Part shown: in pieces, positions 1 to 8,503 of the stretch | How the letters are laid out: the number at the start of each line of letters is the position of its first letter | Position numbering within the stretch: the first letter of the stretch is position 1 | Source: Paracoccaceae bacterium | Lineage (GTDB): Bacteria > Pseudomonadota > Alphaproteobacteria > Rhodobacterales > Rhodobacteraceae | Direction: 5' to 3' | Length of the DNA stretch: 33,466 nucleotides | NCBI GenBank assembly: GCA_026982575.1 | Contig: JALSGU010000010.1 | Span: 1 to 33,466 of the forward strand | Position numbers and translations under genes: made by a program | Notes under the pieces: generated by a model | What the model saw: the letters and a program-made list of their open reading frames with translations, nothing else | What the model was told of the DNA's origin: nothing | The model's database searches: none

Positions 1-173
1 GCACGCAGGTCTTCGCCATAAAGATCAATCAGCACATCAGCGCGCAAAAGCGCGGCAGGTTCGACCAGTGCCGCGCCGTTAAATGCCGCCAGAATTCGGG
101 TTATCTCGGCATTTACCGCCGCCAGCCCCGCACCAATGCGGCCATCCTCAAGATATGCGCGCGCGGCAATCAT
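1..173 (-). CDS. hisZ: ATP phosphoribosyltransferase regulatory subunit HisZ (N-terminal part, cut by window edge)
   Basis: HisZ is a class II histidyl-tRNA-synthetase-like protein without aminoacylation activity. It forms a complex with short-form HisG in the first step of histidine biosynthesis. I translated the minus strand from the ATG at 173; the frame stays open to the window edge, giving 57 codons. The segment [20 protein letters not shown] matches the region of Rhodobacterales HisZ just before the motif 1 strand. The ATG overlaps the hisS stop codon in an ATGA junction, so the two genes are probably translationally coupled. The hisS-hisZ order, usually followed by hisG, is familiar in this group and supports the call. 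The catalytic-domain remainder lies outside the window. Confidence 0.85.
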   Translation of the reverse strand, partial: MIAARAYLEDGRIGAGLAAVNAEITRILAAFNGAALVEPAALLRADVLIDLYGEDLR

Positions 174-1672
174 CCGGCCCGCGCAATCATCTTTTTAACC
201 TCGGATACCAGATCGCTGCGTTTGATTTCCATTTGCGCGGGTTGGCTTTTCCATTCTTCATTGGTGGTAATACCTGCCGCCAACACCTTGCCCAGCGCGA
301 GGTCCTTGATCTGCACCACACCGGCGTCTTTTTCATTACCGCCTTCAATCACCGCAACGGGCGAATTGCGGGCATCTGCGTATTTCAGCTGATTGCCAAA
401 GTTTTTGGGATTGCCCAGATAAACCTCGGCCCTGATACCGGCATTGCGCAATTCAGCCACCATGGTCTGGTAATCGGCCATACGGTCGCGATCCATCACC
501 GTGATCACAACAGGACCGGTGGATGAATTGTCTAAGCGGCCCTTTTCGCGAAGCGCTGCCAACAGCCGGTCAACCCCGATGGAAATGCCGGTTGCGGGGA
601 CTTCTTGGCCTGTGAACCGCTTGACAAGGTCATCATACCGCCCGCCACCCGCGACCGAGCCAAACTGGCGTTTGCGGCCTTTATCATCGAATATCTCAAA
701 GGTTAATTCAGCCTCGTAAACCGGGCCGGTGTAATAGCCCAAACCGCGCACGACAGACGGGTCGATCACCAGCCGGTCAGGCCCGTAACCTTGGGCATCG
801 GTCAGCTCGGCAATGGTTTCCAGTTCCTGCACCCCTGCCAGCCCGATATCGGAACCAACCACCAGTTCACGCAAGCGCGCACAAGTGGCAGCGCCGGTTT
901 TGCGTTTGGCATCCATAAACCCCATGACAATCTCGGCCTGTTCATCGGCCAGCCCCGCGCCGCCGGTGAAATCGCCGCTATCGTCCTTGCGCCCCTCGCC
1001 CAACAGCGCCCGCACGCCTTGCGGTCCCAGCCTGTCCAGCTTGTCAATGGCGCGCAGAACAATGCCGCGTTCGGCGTCGAATTTTTCCGGATTATCCGGA
1101 TCAAAAATACCGGCAACCTGCATCACCCCGTTCAGCACCTTGCGGTTATTGACCCGCACGATGTAATCGCCCCGCGCAATGCCCACTGATTCAAGCGTAT
1201 CGGAAAGCATGGCGCAAATTTCGGCATCAGCCGCCATGGTGGGCGTGCCAACCGTATCGGCATCACATTGATAAAACTGCCTGAACCGGCCCGGCCCTGC
1301 TTTTTCATTGCGCCAGACCGGCCCCACCGCATAACGCCGATAGGGCGATGGCAGATCATTGCGAAACTGTGCATAGACCCGCGCAAGCGGTGCGGTCAGG
1401 TCATAGCGCAGGGCCATCCATGCTTCGTCTTCGTCCTGCCACGCGAACACACCCTCATTGGGGCGGTCAACATCGGGCAGGAATTTGCCAAGGGCCTCAA
1501 CGGTTTCAATGGCGCTGGTTTCCAGCGGATCAAACCCGTAGGCGCGGTAAATATCGGTGATTTTGCCCAACATGCGGTTGCGCTCCAACACCTCGGGGCC
1601 GAAATAATCGCGAAAGCCGCGCGGAGCGGCGGCGCGGGGCCGTTTTACCTTGGGTTTTTTGTTTTTTGCCAT
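170..1672 (-). CDS. hisS: Histidine--tRNA ligase
   Basis: This 500-residue cytoplasmic enzyme charges tRNA-His with histidine. It shows the class II synthetase signatures in order. The start is [11 protein letters not shown]. Motif 2 has [20 protein letters not shown] followed by [12 protein letters not shown]. The histidine-specific motif appears as [17 protein letters not shown] near residue 310, with Gly where many HisRS have Asp (RGLDYYTG). Motif 3 is [17 protein letters not shown]-terminal anticodon-binding domain follows from about residue 385. The basic N-terminus ([11 protein letters not shown]) is common in Rhodobacterales HisRS. The start at 1672 is the first ATG after a non-coding gap. 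Its stop overlaps the hisZ start. Confidence 0.96.
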   Translation of the reverse strand: MAKNKKPKVKRPRAAAPRGFRDYFGPEVLERNRMLGKITDIYRAYGFDPLETSAIETVEALGKFLPDVDRPNEGVFAWQDEDEAWMALRYDLTAPLARVYAQFRNDLPSPYRRYAVGPVWRNEKAGPGRFRQFYQCDADTVGTPTMAADAEICAMLSDTLESVGIARGDYIVRVNNRKVLNGVMQVAGIFDPDNPEKFDAERGIVLRAIDKLDRLGPQGVRALLGEGRKDDSGDFTGGAGLADEQAEIVMGFMDAKRKTGAATCARLRELVVGSDIGLAGVQELETIAELTDAQGYGPDRLVIDPSVVRGLGYYTGPVYEAELTFEIFDDKGRKRQFGSVAGGGRYDDLVKRFTGQEVPATGISIGVDRLLAALREKGRLDNSSTGPVVITVMDRDRMADYQTMVAELRNAGIRAEVYLGNPKNFGNQLKYADARNSPVAVIEGGNEKDAGVVQIKDLALGKVLAAGITTNEEWKSQPAQMEIKRSDLVSEVKKMIARAG

Positions 1673-1746
1673 GGGTCTGCCCGTTCAAAATATGCTTTGC
1701 CGCGTTCTAACCCAACCACCCAAAACCCGCAAGTTTCAACCGCATT

Positions 1747-1773
1747 TGGCAATGGGTAAACGAAAAATTGCCA
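1747..1773. repeat. Inverted repeat TGGCAAT-N13-ATTGCCA in the hisS/Hint intergenic gap
   Basis: Perfect 7-bp arms (1747-1753 and 1767-1773) are separated by 13 nt. The element lies about 75 bp upstream of hisS and 70 bp upstream of the divergent Hint gene. No T-run follows on either side, so it looks more like a protein-binding site than a terminator. A role is not shown by the sequence alone. Confidence 0.3.
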
Positions 1774-1795
1774 CGTTAGTAAAATTTTAGGAAAT

Positions 1796-1823
1796 TTGAC
1801 GTTAACTGCGCATTAATCATAAT
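1796..1823 (+). promoter_or_regulatory. Sigma-70-type promoter for the Hint-domain gene
   Basis: TTGACG (1796-1801) is followed after 16 nt by CATAAT (1818-1823). The expected transcription start is near 1830, giving a leader of about 15 nt before the ATG at 1845. The match to the consensus is good (5/6 at both hexamers). Confidence 0.55.
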
Positions 1824-1844
1824 CTTCTGACGGGTGGGCCTGAA

Positions 1845-2816
1845 ATGCCAAATTTTTATGTGTATTCTGCCGCAGATGTGGGCTTGCCCGATACATTTGC
1901 CAATTGGTTTGCCAGCCCTAGCAGCACGGTTTCGGCTTCGATTTCGGCTGATCTGTTGCAAATGTCCGATGATGATGCATTTCTGGAAAACGAGGGCGGT
2001 GGATCAGACCAGTTGTTAACCGCTGATCTTTTTATTGACGGGGTTTTGGTCGGGTCGGCTGGTGATGTGATCATCAATCTTGGTCAATCGGCGATTACCA
2101 ATGCCACAACCGGCGACACCGGATTTCTGGTTGTTATTCAGGTAAACGGCGTGGCGGTCGGTTATGGGTCTACGATTGAATTAAATGCCGGCGACAGTAT
2201 TTCCATGGGCGCGTGGTTTGGCAGCAATGACCAGATCAACTATGACCAGCTGGAACCGGTTTGCTTTACCAAAGGCACGTTGATTGCCACCGCAACAGGG
2301 GATGTTGCGGTGGAAAACATGCAACTTGGCGACAGGGTCTGGACCAAGGATGCGGGGTTTCAGCCGGTTCGATGGATTGGCAGACAGGTTTTTGACGGCA
2401 CAGGGCGGTTTGCCCCGATTCTGTTCAGGGCGGGTGCGCTGGATAACAAGGCTGATCTTTTGGTGTCACCCATGCATCGCATGTTGATCACCGGATGGCG
2501 CGCCGAAATTCTGTTTGGCCAACCGGAAATTCTGGCCCATGCCAGCGATCTGATCAATGACCACACCATTTTACGCGCGCCCTGCCCACAAGTGGAATAT
2601 TTTCATCTGATGTTTGACGGCCACCAAATTCTGTGCTCCCAAGGCTGCCTAAGCGAAAGTTTTGATCCGTTTGCCGCCAATTTACACGGATATGATGCCA
2701 AAGCCCTGACGGAATTGCTGACAATATTTCCCGAACTGTCTGAAAAACAAACCATCTGGCCCAGCGCGCGCCCCACATTGAACCCCGCTGAATCAAAGCT
2801 TTTACAAAGCCTTTAG
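1845..2816 (+). CDS. Hint (Hedgehog/intein-like) domain protein
   Basis: This 323-residue protein is of a type common in Rhodobacterales. The N-terminal 140 residues start FYVYSAADVGLPDTF and form an acidic, beta-rich region without a signal peptide. Then comes a Hint module beginning CFTKGTLIATATGDVAVENM, with LGDRVWTKDAGFQPVRWIG and SPMHRMLI blocks typical of the Hint_2 family. The Cys at the module start sits where Hedgehog and intein domains do their self-splicing chemistry. The C-terminal His-Asn pair of true inteins is not evident. Function of these bacterial proteins is unsettled; secretion and self-processing have been proposed. The gene stands alone with its own promoter, and the next gene starts 18 bp after its stop. 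Family call is firm, biological role unknown. Confidence 0.8.
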   Translation: MPNFYVYSAADVGLPDTFANWFASPSSTVSASISADLLQMSDDDAFLENEGGGSDQLLTADLFIDGVLVGSAGDVIINLGQSAITNATTGDTGFLVVIQVNGVAVGYGSTIELNAGDSISMGAWFGSNDQINYDQLEPVCFTKGTLIATATGDVAVENMQLGDRVWTKDAGFQPVRWIGRQVFDGTGRFAPILFRAGALDNKADLLVSPMHRMLITGWRAEILFGQPEILAHASDLINDHTILRAPCPQVEYFHLMFDGHQILCSQGCLSESFDPFAANLHGYDAKALTELLTIFPELSEKQTIWPSARPTLNPAESKLLQSL

Positions 2817-2834
2817 TCCACGCTAGATTGCCCC

Positions 2835-3467
2835 ATGAACACGCCCGTATTATATTCATTCCGCCGCTGCCCCTATGCAATGCGCGCGCGTCTTGCGCTG
2901 GCCAGCGCCGCAATTATCGTAGAAATGCGTGAAATTCTGCTGCGGGACAAACCTGAAGAAATGATCAGGGTTTCAGCCAAAGCCACGGTTCCGGTGCTGG
3001 TTTCAGATGGCAAAATACTGGATGAAAGCCGCGATATCATGGATTGGGCTTTGGCCCAAAACGACCCCGAGGACTGGTTAAGCAGATATGATCCGGAGTT
3101 GGTTTTTGAATGCGAAACCGGTTTCAAAACTGCGCTGGACAAATATAAATATGCATCGCGTTTTTCTGATGTAAACCCAGCCGAACAACGGGATATTGCC
3201 GCAGGGTTTTTGCAAAAACTAGATAAAACCCTGACCCGGCAGCCGTTTTTATCAGGGGCTGATTTTGGCTATACCGATGCTGCCATAATTACCTTTGTGC
3301 GCCAATACGCCAATGTAGACCGCAACTGGTTCGACCGGCAAAACTGGCCATATCTGGCCAAGTGGCTGGAAAGTTTTCTACAATCCAAAAGGTTTTCTTT
3401 TATCATGGCCAAATTTCCGGTATGGCAGGCCGAAAATGACCCCATCTATTTTCCGGAGCACCAATGA
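2835..3467 (+). CDS. Glutathione S-transferase family protein
   Basis: This 210-residue protein has the two-domain GST layout. An N-terminal thioredoxin-like domain (about 1-75) holds RRCPYAMRARLAL, where a Cys-Pro-Tyr precedes the first helix as in glutaredoxin-like and omega-type GSTs. The cis-proline motif ATVPVLV follows, then ILDESRDIMDW, equivalent to the glutathione gamma-glutamyl-binding E-S pair. The rest is an all-helical C-terminal domain with the N-capping-like SGADFGYTDAAIITF. A single Cys at the active-site position suggests thiol transferase or reductase chemistry rather than classic conjugation; the substrate is not known. Its stop overlaps the slyX start (ATGA), so it probably heads a three-gene operon ending with the alpha/beta hydrolase. 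Confidence 0.85.
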   Translation: MNTPVLYSFRRCPYAMRARLALASAAIIVEMREILLRDKPEEMIRVSAKATVPVLVSDGKILDESRDIMDWALAQNDPEDWLSRYDPELVFECETGFKTALDKYKYASRFSDVNPAEQRDIAAGFLQKLDKTLTRQPFLSGADFGYTDAAIITFVRQYANVDRNWFDRQNWPYLAKWLESFLQSKRFSFIMAKFPVWQAENDPIYFPEHQ

Positions 3468-3673
3468 ACATTGACCGAATGGACAGACTGGAAGAACAAA
3501 TCGCCCATCAATCCGCTTTGCTTGACGAGCTGAACAACGTTGTGGCCACACAAGCCGACCGGATTGATATTTTGCAACGCCGTATTACATTGTTAATGAA
3601 ACGCGCCGCTGAACAGGAATCCGACAGTATTTCGGGTGCAACGATTCAAGACCAGAAACCGCCACATTGGTGA
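3464..3673 (+). CDS. slyX: SlyX family protein
   Basis: This 69-residue protein is dominated by a coiled coil (residues 4-48, RLEEQIAHQSALLDELNNVV onward with regular hydrophobic heptads). It ends in the SlyX-type tail DQKPPHW, where family members end in a Pro-Pro-His-aromatic motif. Length is typical of the family. The molecular function of SlyX is unknown. GGAG at 3455-3458 gives a good ribosome binding site 5 nt before the ATG. The ATG overlaps the stop of the GST gene. Confidence 0.85.
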   Translation: MNIDRMDRLEEQIAHQSALLDELNNVVATQADRIDILQRRITLLMKRAAEQESDSISGATIQDQKPPHW

Positions 3674-3678
3674 ATTAA

Positions 3679-4317
3679 ATGAAACAAGATAATTCGCAAA
3701 ACAAAGATAAAAAAATGCAAAAAGTTATTCTTTTACATGGCCTTGGCCGCTCTAAAAACTCCTTGCGGATATTGGCTTGGCGGTTGGAGCGCGCCGGTTT
3801 TGACCCGATTTTAATCGATTACCCATCCACGGATGCAACCATCGATGAACTGGTTGATCTGATCACACCGATGATCCCCGATGGCAATGACAAGCTGGAT
3901 TTTGTTGGCCATTCTCTGGGCGGCATTCTGGCCAAACGGCTAGCCAAACGGCTGCCGGAATCACGGCGCGGCCGGATTGTGCAACTGGGTGCGCCCAATT
4001 TTGGCAGTGAAATCGCAGAGCGCGCCAATACATTTGGTGAACCCTTGGGCCCCGCTTTGGCGGAACTGGAACCCAATGAAGGCGACGACGATAGCGGACT
4101 CGATATCGGCGCGATTGCCGGAACCGCCGCCTTGCCTGCTTATGGCTTAATCACCGGCATTCATGGCGAAAATGACGGCAAGGTCAGCGTAGACAGCGCA
4201 TGGGGCCATGCACCCATCAAAAAACGGGTAGCATTTCATGTAACGCACAGCCTGATGACCTTTGAGAAAAGAGTAATCAAGGCCACAATCGATTTTCTGA
4301 AAAACGGCGAGTTTTAG
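3679..4317 (+). CDS. Alpha/beta hydrolase (lipase/esterase-like)
   Basis: This 212-residue protein has the alpha/beta-hydrolase core. The oxyanion-hole strand VILLHGLGRSKNSL is at residues 16-29. The nucleophile elbow GHSLGG follows FV at about residue 76, and a late HSLMTF supplies the probable catalytic His. It resembles the PGAP1/triacylglycerol-lipase-like class, which often acts on lipids or esters; the substrate cannot be read from sequence. Two starts are possible: ATG at 3679, or ATG at 3715 (residue 13), which begins directly before the first core strand. Neither has a clear Shine-Dalgarno sequence. The gene lies 5 nt after slyX and meets the aldehyde dehydrogenase gene tail to tail with a 3-nt gap. 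Confidence 0.8.
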   Translation: MKQDNSQNKDKKMQKVILLHGLGRSKNSLRILAWRLERAGFDPILIDYPSTDATIDELVDLITPMIPDGNDKLDFVGHSLGGILAKRLAKRLPESRRGRIVQLGAPNFGSEIAERANTFGEPLGPALAELEPNEGDDDSGLDIGAIAGTAALPAYGLITGIHGENDGKVSVDSAWGHAPIKKRVAFHVTHSLMTFEKRVIKATIDFLKNGEF

Positions 4318-4320
4318 CAG

Positions 4321-6684
4321 TTATTCGCCATAAGGGATCCAGATGTTTTTGATCTCGGTGGCGCGGCGCAAAAACAGTTCTCCCTCGCCAGAAGCAGGGG
4401 ATTGCCAATCAATCGCGCGGCCATAATCGACAAAAGTGCGTTTCAGATTGCCAGTTGAATCCTGTTCCACCTGTTTGGAAAGTTCAGCTGATCCAAACGC
4501 CCAGACCGCATCAACATCATTGTGCTGCGCCAGGGTTTTGGCCAGTTCCACTGTATCACCAGTGACAATATTCAAAACCCCGGCGGGCACATCCGAAGTT
4601 TCCAGCACCGAATAAAAATCCGTGGCCGACATCGGGTGCGCCGCGCTTGGCACCGCCACAACCCGATTGCCCACCGCCAAAAGCGGGGCAATCAAGCTGA
4701 TAAACCCGAGCAGCGGCGATTCATCGGGGCAAAGCACCCCGACAACCCCCAAGGGTTCGGGCATAGCCAGTGCCACACCGCGCATGGGCGGCATGTGAAT
4801 GCGGCCCTCGTATTTATCGGCCCATGATGCATAAGTAAATAAACGCGAGATCGACATTTCGACCTCGGACATAGCCGATTTGGCAGAATTTCCGGTCATG
4901 TCGCTAATGCGTTTTGCAAATTCATCCGCGCGCGCAGACAGGTTTTCGCCTAGATAAAACAGGATTTGCGCGCGGTTAAAGGCGGTTTTACTGCCCCATG
5001 CCTTGGCGCCCCGCGCGGCCTCTACCGCGTTGCGGATGTCTTTGCGATTGCCTGTTCCGACCTCGCCAAGGCTGGTGCCTTTGGGAGTTAGGACGCTGGC
5101 AGAATAATTGCCATCGGGGCGCGATTGTTTGCCACCGATAAACAGTTTTGCGGTGCGATCCACCGGTTGCAGCTGAAACCCTGCGGCTTTTGGCGCGGTT
5201 TTTGCTGCGCGCGGCTTTCCATCTGCCCATGCTTTTGGTTTCAGGTAATCATAACAACCCTCAATCCCGCCTTCGCGCCCGAATCCGCTTTCTTTGCGCC
5301 CGCCAAACCCGACAGCCGCATCCAGTTGATTGGTGCAATTGATCCAGACGACCCCCGCCTCTACCTGCGCGGCGATTTCCAGCGACAGGTTGACGGATTC
5401 GCTCCAGATGCTGGCGGACAGCCCGTAACGGGAATGGTTGGCCAGTTGCACGGCCTCATTCGGGGTGCGGAATGTCATGGACACCACAACAGGGCCAAAT
5501 ATTTCATCGCAAGCCACCGACGCGGTTGGCTGAACATCGGTTAACAAAGTCGGCAGGAAAAAACTGCCCGTATCCGGCATTGGAATATCGGGCTGAAATA
5601 ACGTCGCGCCTGCGGCCACACCATCCGCCACCATACCGGTGATACGTTTTAATTGATCAGGTGCCACAATAGCACCCATATCAATGGTTTTATCCAGCGG
5701 TTTACCGACTCGCAGCTTGCCCATGCGCAGCTTAAGCCGGTCATGGAAATCAGCGGCGATACCTTCCTGAACCAGAATGCGCGACCCCGCACAACAGACC
5801 TGCCCCTGATTAAACCAGATCGCATCAACCACGCCCTCGACCGCTGCATCAATATCGGCATCGTCAAACACAATAAACGGAGACTTGCCGCCCAGTTCCA
5901 GTGTCAGGGATTTACCGCTGCCTGCCGTGGTTTGGCGAATAAGTTTGCCCACCGCGGTTGATCCGGTAAAGGCAATTTTATCCACATCACCATCCACCAG
6001 CATAGCGCCGGTTTCGCCATTACCCGTCACTACATTCAGCACGCCGTCTGGCAAGCCCGCCGCCTGTGCCAGCTCGGCAAACAAAAGCGCTGTCAGCGAG
6101 GTATATTCAGCCGGTTTCAGCACCACGGTATTGCCCAGCGCCAAGGCGGGCGCGATTTTCCATGACAGCATCAGAAACGGGAAATTCCAAGGGATAATCT
6201 GGCCAACAACCCCCACCGGATTATGATCGGCAAATTGCGTTTCGGAAAGCTGCGCCCAGCCCGCATGGTGGTAAAAATGCCGTGCGGCCAGCGGAATATC
6301 AATGTCGCGGGTCTCGCGAACCGGTTTGCCGTTATCCAGCGCCTCGACCACGGCAATCAGCCGCGCGTTGCGCTGGATGATCCGGGCCAAGGCGTATAAT
6401 TTCAATGCCCGTTGATGGCCTGACAGCGCCGCCCAAGCCGGCTGGGCCTTGCGCGCGGCTTTGACAGCCGCGTCAACATCAGCCTGTTTGCCTTGGGTGA
6501 CGCGCGCCAAAATATCGCCGGTTGCCGGCTCAACACTGTCAAACCCTTTGCCAGGCTTGGTAAACGCGCCGTTAATGAAATGCCCGAACCCGGCTTTGTT
6601 GGCCTTTAGCCAATCGCGGGCGGCTGCATCGTCTTCGGTTGAGGGGCCATAATTCATGGATTCAAAATAGCTCGCTATGGTCAT
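4321..6684 (-). CDS. Double-length aldehyde dehydrogenase, second half degenerate
   Basis: This 787-residue protein contains two aldehyde dehydrogenase units. The first (about 35-490) is complete. It has IIPWNFPFLMLSWKIAPAL for cofactor binding, FTGSTAVGK, the catalytic Glu in TLELGGKSPF, and the catalytic Cys in NQGQVCCAGSR near residue 296. The second (about 505-787) keeps an NAD-binding-like fold (EPLGVVGVLCPDESPLLGF, AGVLNIVTGD, VWAFGSAE) but stops short of a catalytic Cys segment. It is therefore probably structural. The start lies 3 nt after the deoC stop, so the two are co-transcribed. The likely substrate is the acetaldehyde released by DeoC, oxidised with NAD to acetate. That pairing is inferred from context. 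Confidence 0.88.
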   Translation of the reverse strand: MTIASYFESMNYGPSTEDDAAARDWLKANKAGFGHFINGAFTKPGKGFDSVEPATGDILARVTQGKQADVDAAVKAARKAQPAWAALSGHQRALKLYALARIIQRNARLIAVVEALDNGKPVRETRDIDIPLAARHFYHHAGWAQLSETQFADHNPVGVVGQIIPWNFPFLMLSWKIAPALALGNTVVLKPAEYTSLTALLFAELAQAAGLPDGVLNVVTGNGETGAMLVDGDVDKIAFTGSTAVGKLIRQTTAGSGKSLTLELGGKSPFIVFDDADIDAAVEGVVDAIWFNQGQVCCAGSRILVQEGIAADFHDRLKLRMGKLRVGKPLDKTIDMGAIVAPDQLKRITGMVADGVAAGATLFQPDIPMPDTGSFFLPTLLTDVQPTASVACDEIFGPVVVSMTFRTPNEAVQLANHSRYGLSASIWSESVNLSLEIAAQVEAGVVWINCTNQLDAAVGFGGRKESGFGREGGIEGCYDYLKPKAWADGKPRAAKTAPKAAGFQLQPVDRTAKLFIGGKQSRPDGNYSASVLTPKGTSLGEVGTGNRKDIRNAVEAARGAKAWGSKTAFNRAQILFYLGENLSARADEFAKRISDMTGNSAKSAMSEVEMSISRLFTYASWADKYEGRIHMPPMRGVALAMPEPLGVVGVLCPDESPLLGFISLIAPLLAVGNRVVAVPSAAHPMSATDFYSVLETSDVPAGVLNIVTGDTVELAKTLAQHNDVDAVWAFGSAELSKQVEQDSTGNLKRTFVDYGRAIDWQSPASGEGELFLRRATEIKNIWIPYGE

Positions 6685-6687
6685 GGT

Positions 6688-7689
6688 TTATCCAATCGGG
6701 TGACGACGAAGCGCCGAATAGGCCCCGTCAATATTATGTTCTAACTGCCGTTCTATATCCGCCAACAGGCTGGATGCCCCGATACGAAACAGGTTGGGCC
6801 GAAGCCAGTCATTGCCCAGCTCTTCTTTCATAAGGCTTTGATATACCAGTATATCCTTGGCCTTTGAAATGCCACCAGCGGGTTTATAACCCACCTTGTA
6901 TCCGGTCATTTTCTGGTAATCCCGGATGGTTCTGATCATGGTAAGGGTCACCGGCAAGGTGGCATTTACAGGTTCTTTGCCAGTGGATGTTTTGATAAAA
7001 TCAGCACCGGCCATCATGCAGACAAGGCTGGCTTTGGCAACATTTCGCAGGGTCATCAATTCGCCGGTGGCCAGAATGGTTTTCATATGGGCCGCGCCAC
7101 ATGCGGCACGAAATTCCTGAATTTCAGCGTAAAGCGCGGGCCAATTGCCGGTCAGCGCATATTCTCGGGTGATAACAATATCGATTTCCATCGCCCCCGC
7201 GGCCACGGATGCCTTGATTTCCTCCAGCTTTTGCGCGTGCGGGTTCAACCCCGCCGGAAAACCGGTCGAAACCGCCGCCACCGGAATGCCGGAACCTTTT
7301 AGTGCCTCAACGGCAGTGGAAACAAACCGGTGGTAAACACAGACCGCGCCGGTTTTAATGCGGTAATCCGCCATGCCCATCGCTGCCAGAATATCGGGGC
7401 GCACCGGCTGCATCGCCTTGGCACATAACCGCTTGACCCGCCCGACGCTGTCATCGCCGCTAAGGGTGGTAAGATCAATACAGGTCACCGCATTCAACAA
7501 CCAAGCCGCCTGCGCGTCTTTCTTGACCGCGCGCCGCCCGGGCAGCGCGCCAACACGGCGTTCCGATGCAGATTTGTTGATCCGCACAGAATTTATAATC
7601 GCCATATCCAGCGCCATGCCCGGGTTACGTTTTACGATGCCCATCGGAATGGTCTTGCCATCGGAATGCTCTGATACTGTGTTGGTCAT
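6688..7689 (-). CDS. deoC: Deoxyribose-phosphate aldolase
   Basis: DeoC cleaves 2-deoxyribose-5-phosphate to glyceraldehyde-3-phosphate and acetaldehyde in deoxynucleoside catabolism. The 333-residue TIM barrel shows the Schiff-base Lys in DFIKTSTGK (Lys233). It also has the activating Lys in YKVGYKPAGGIS (Lys269), plus VSTGFPAGLNPHAQKLEEI and AMEIDIVI. It is longer than E. coli DeoC (about 260) by an N-terminal extension of about 70 residues, like the long-form enzymes. GGAGG (complement of 7694-7698) is 4 nt upstream of the ATG. It is first in a minus-strand operon with the aldehyde dehydrogenase and diverges from a DeoR-type repressor. Confidence 0.95.
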   Translation of the reverse strand: MTNTVSEHSDGKTIPMGIVKRNPGMALDMAIINSVRINKSASERRVGALPGRRAVKKDAQAAWLLNAVTCIDLTTLSGDDSVGRVKRLCAKAMQPVRPDILAAMGMADYRIKTGAVCVYHRFVSTAVEALKGSGIPVAAVSTGFPAGLNPHAQKLEEIKASVAAGAMEIDIVITREYALTGNWPALYAEIQEFRAACGAAHMKTILATGELMTLRNVAKASLVCMMAGADFIKTSTGKEPVNATLPVTLTMIRTIRDYQKMTGYKVGYKPAGGISKAKDILVYQSLMKEELGNDWLRPNLFRIGASSLLADIERQLEHNIDGAYSALRRHPIG

Positions 7690-7740
7690 ATCGCCTCCAC
7701 CCCGTCGATTCGGGGGCTCTTTTTAACAGAGTGGGTCATT

Positions 7741-7781
7741 TTTGTTGCAAAGTAAACATTTTTTGTTAACATCACAACAAA
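7741..7781. promoter_or_regulatory. Probable repressor operator between deoC and deoR
   Basis: The 101-bp divergent gap holds symmetric AT-rich elements. TTTGTTG (7741-7747) pairs with CAACAAA (7775-7781). Nested inside, GTAAACA (7752-7758) nearly pairs with TGTTAAC (7764-7770). TTTGTT also recurs directly at 7741 and 7762, 21 bp apart. This suits the multiple-site binding known for DeoR/GlpR-family repressors. Assignment to the adjacent regulator is inference. Confidence 0.45.
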
Positions 7782-7790
7782 GAGGCATGC

Positions 7791-8501
7791 ATGAACAAAC
7801 ATACCAGAATTGCAAAACTGCAACAGCTTATCGCACAGAACCGCAGTCTGCACATGCGGGCTGCGGCTGATTTTCTGAATGTTTCCGAAATGACCATCCG
7901 GCGGGATATCCGCAGTCATCCAGAGCTTTTTGACACATTGGGCGGCCATATCATTGCGCCCAACGGCCCCGCGCCTTATGATTTGGGCCGCGCGGTTGAT
8001 TTGAACAAGGCCAGCAAGAAAGCTGCCTGTTCGCACTGCCTGCCATTAATCAATGCTGGCGATACAGTTTTCATAGATTGCGGCACAACGCTGGTGCATC
8101 TGGTGGATATGTTGCCCGATGGCCTGCCGATTACGATAATTTGCTATGCCCTGAACATTGCCGACCGCACCATCCGCAAACCCGATGTCAAACTGGTGCT
8201 GATTGGCGGCGAATACCACAGCAAAACCGCCTCTTTTGGCTTGCTGAAAGATGACAGGGTCTATGACAGCCTTGCCATAAATACCGCGTTTCTATCCGCT
8301 GCGGGGTTTGATCAAACCCTTGGTGCAACCTGTAGCTCGTTTCACGAGGCCACCCAAAAACGCGCCGCCATGCAACGGGCACAAAAGCAAGTTCTGGTGG
8401 TGGATAAAAGTAAATTCGGAAAAACCAGCGCCGCACATTTTGCCGATGCAACCGATTTTGACCATATATTCAGCCAAAACGGCGCGTGGTCTTTGCCTTG
8501 A
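7791..8501 (+). CDS. DeoR/GlpR-family transcriptional regulator
   Basis: This 236-residue protein has the family's N-terminal winged helix-turn-helix (residues 1-55; the recognition stretch is FLNVSEMTIRRDI). The C-terminal DeoR sensor domain follows, with DTVFIDCGTTLVHL at about 92-105, LVLIGGEYHSKTASFG, and the closing VVDKSKFGK signature. The sensor domain is related to ribose-5-phosphate isomerase and binds phosphosugars. AGAGG (7781-7785) is 5 nt before the ATG. Its place divergent from deoC makes it the likely repressor of the deoC-aldehyde dehydrogenase operon and of itself, with deoxyribose-5-phosphate the likely inducer. Function as the deo repressor is inferred from position. Confidence 0.88.
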   Translation: MNKHTRIAKLQQLIAQNRSLHMRAAADFLNVSEMTIRRDIRSHPELFDTLGGHIIAPNGPAPYDLGRAVDLNKASKKAACSHCLPLINAGDTVFIDCGTTLVHLVDMLPDGLPITIICYALNIADRTIRKPDVKLVLIGGEYHSKTASFGLLKDDRVYDSLAINTAFLSAAGFDQTLGATCSSFHEATQKRAAMQRAQKQVLVVDKSKFGKTSAAHFADATDFDHIFSQNGAWSLP

Positions 8502-8503
8502 TT

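Noticed and set aside
1132-1386. Long open frames opposite or out of frame with hisS, clpA, gpmI and the other large genes
   Set aside because: They are shadows produced by the codon bias of the real genes; none shows a domain, a start signal or an unbroken family match.
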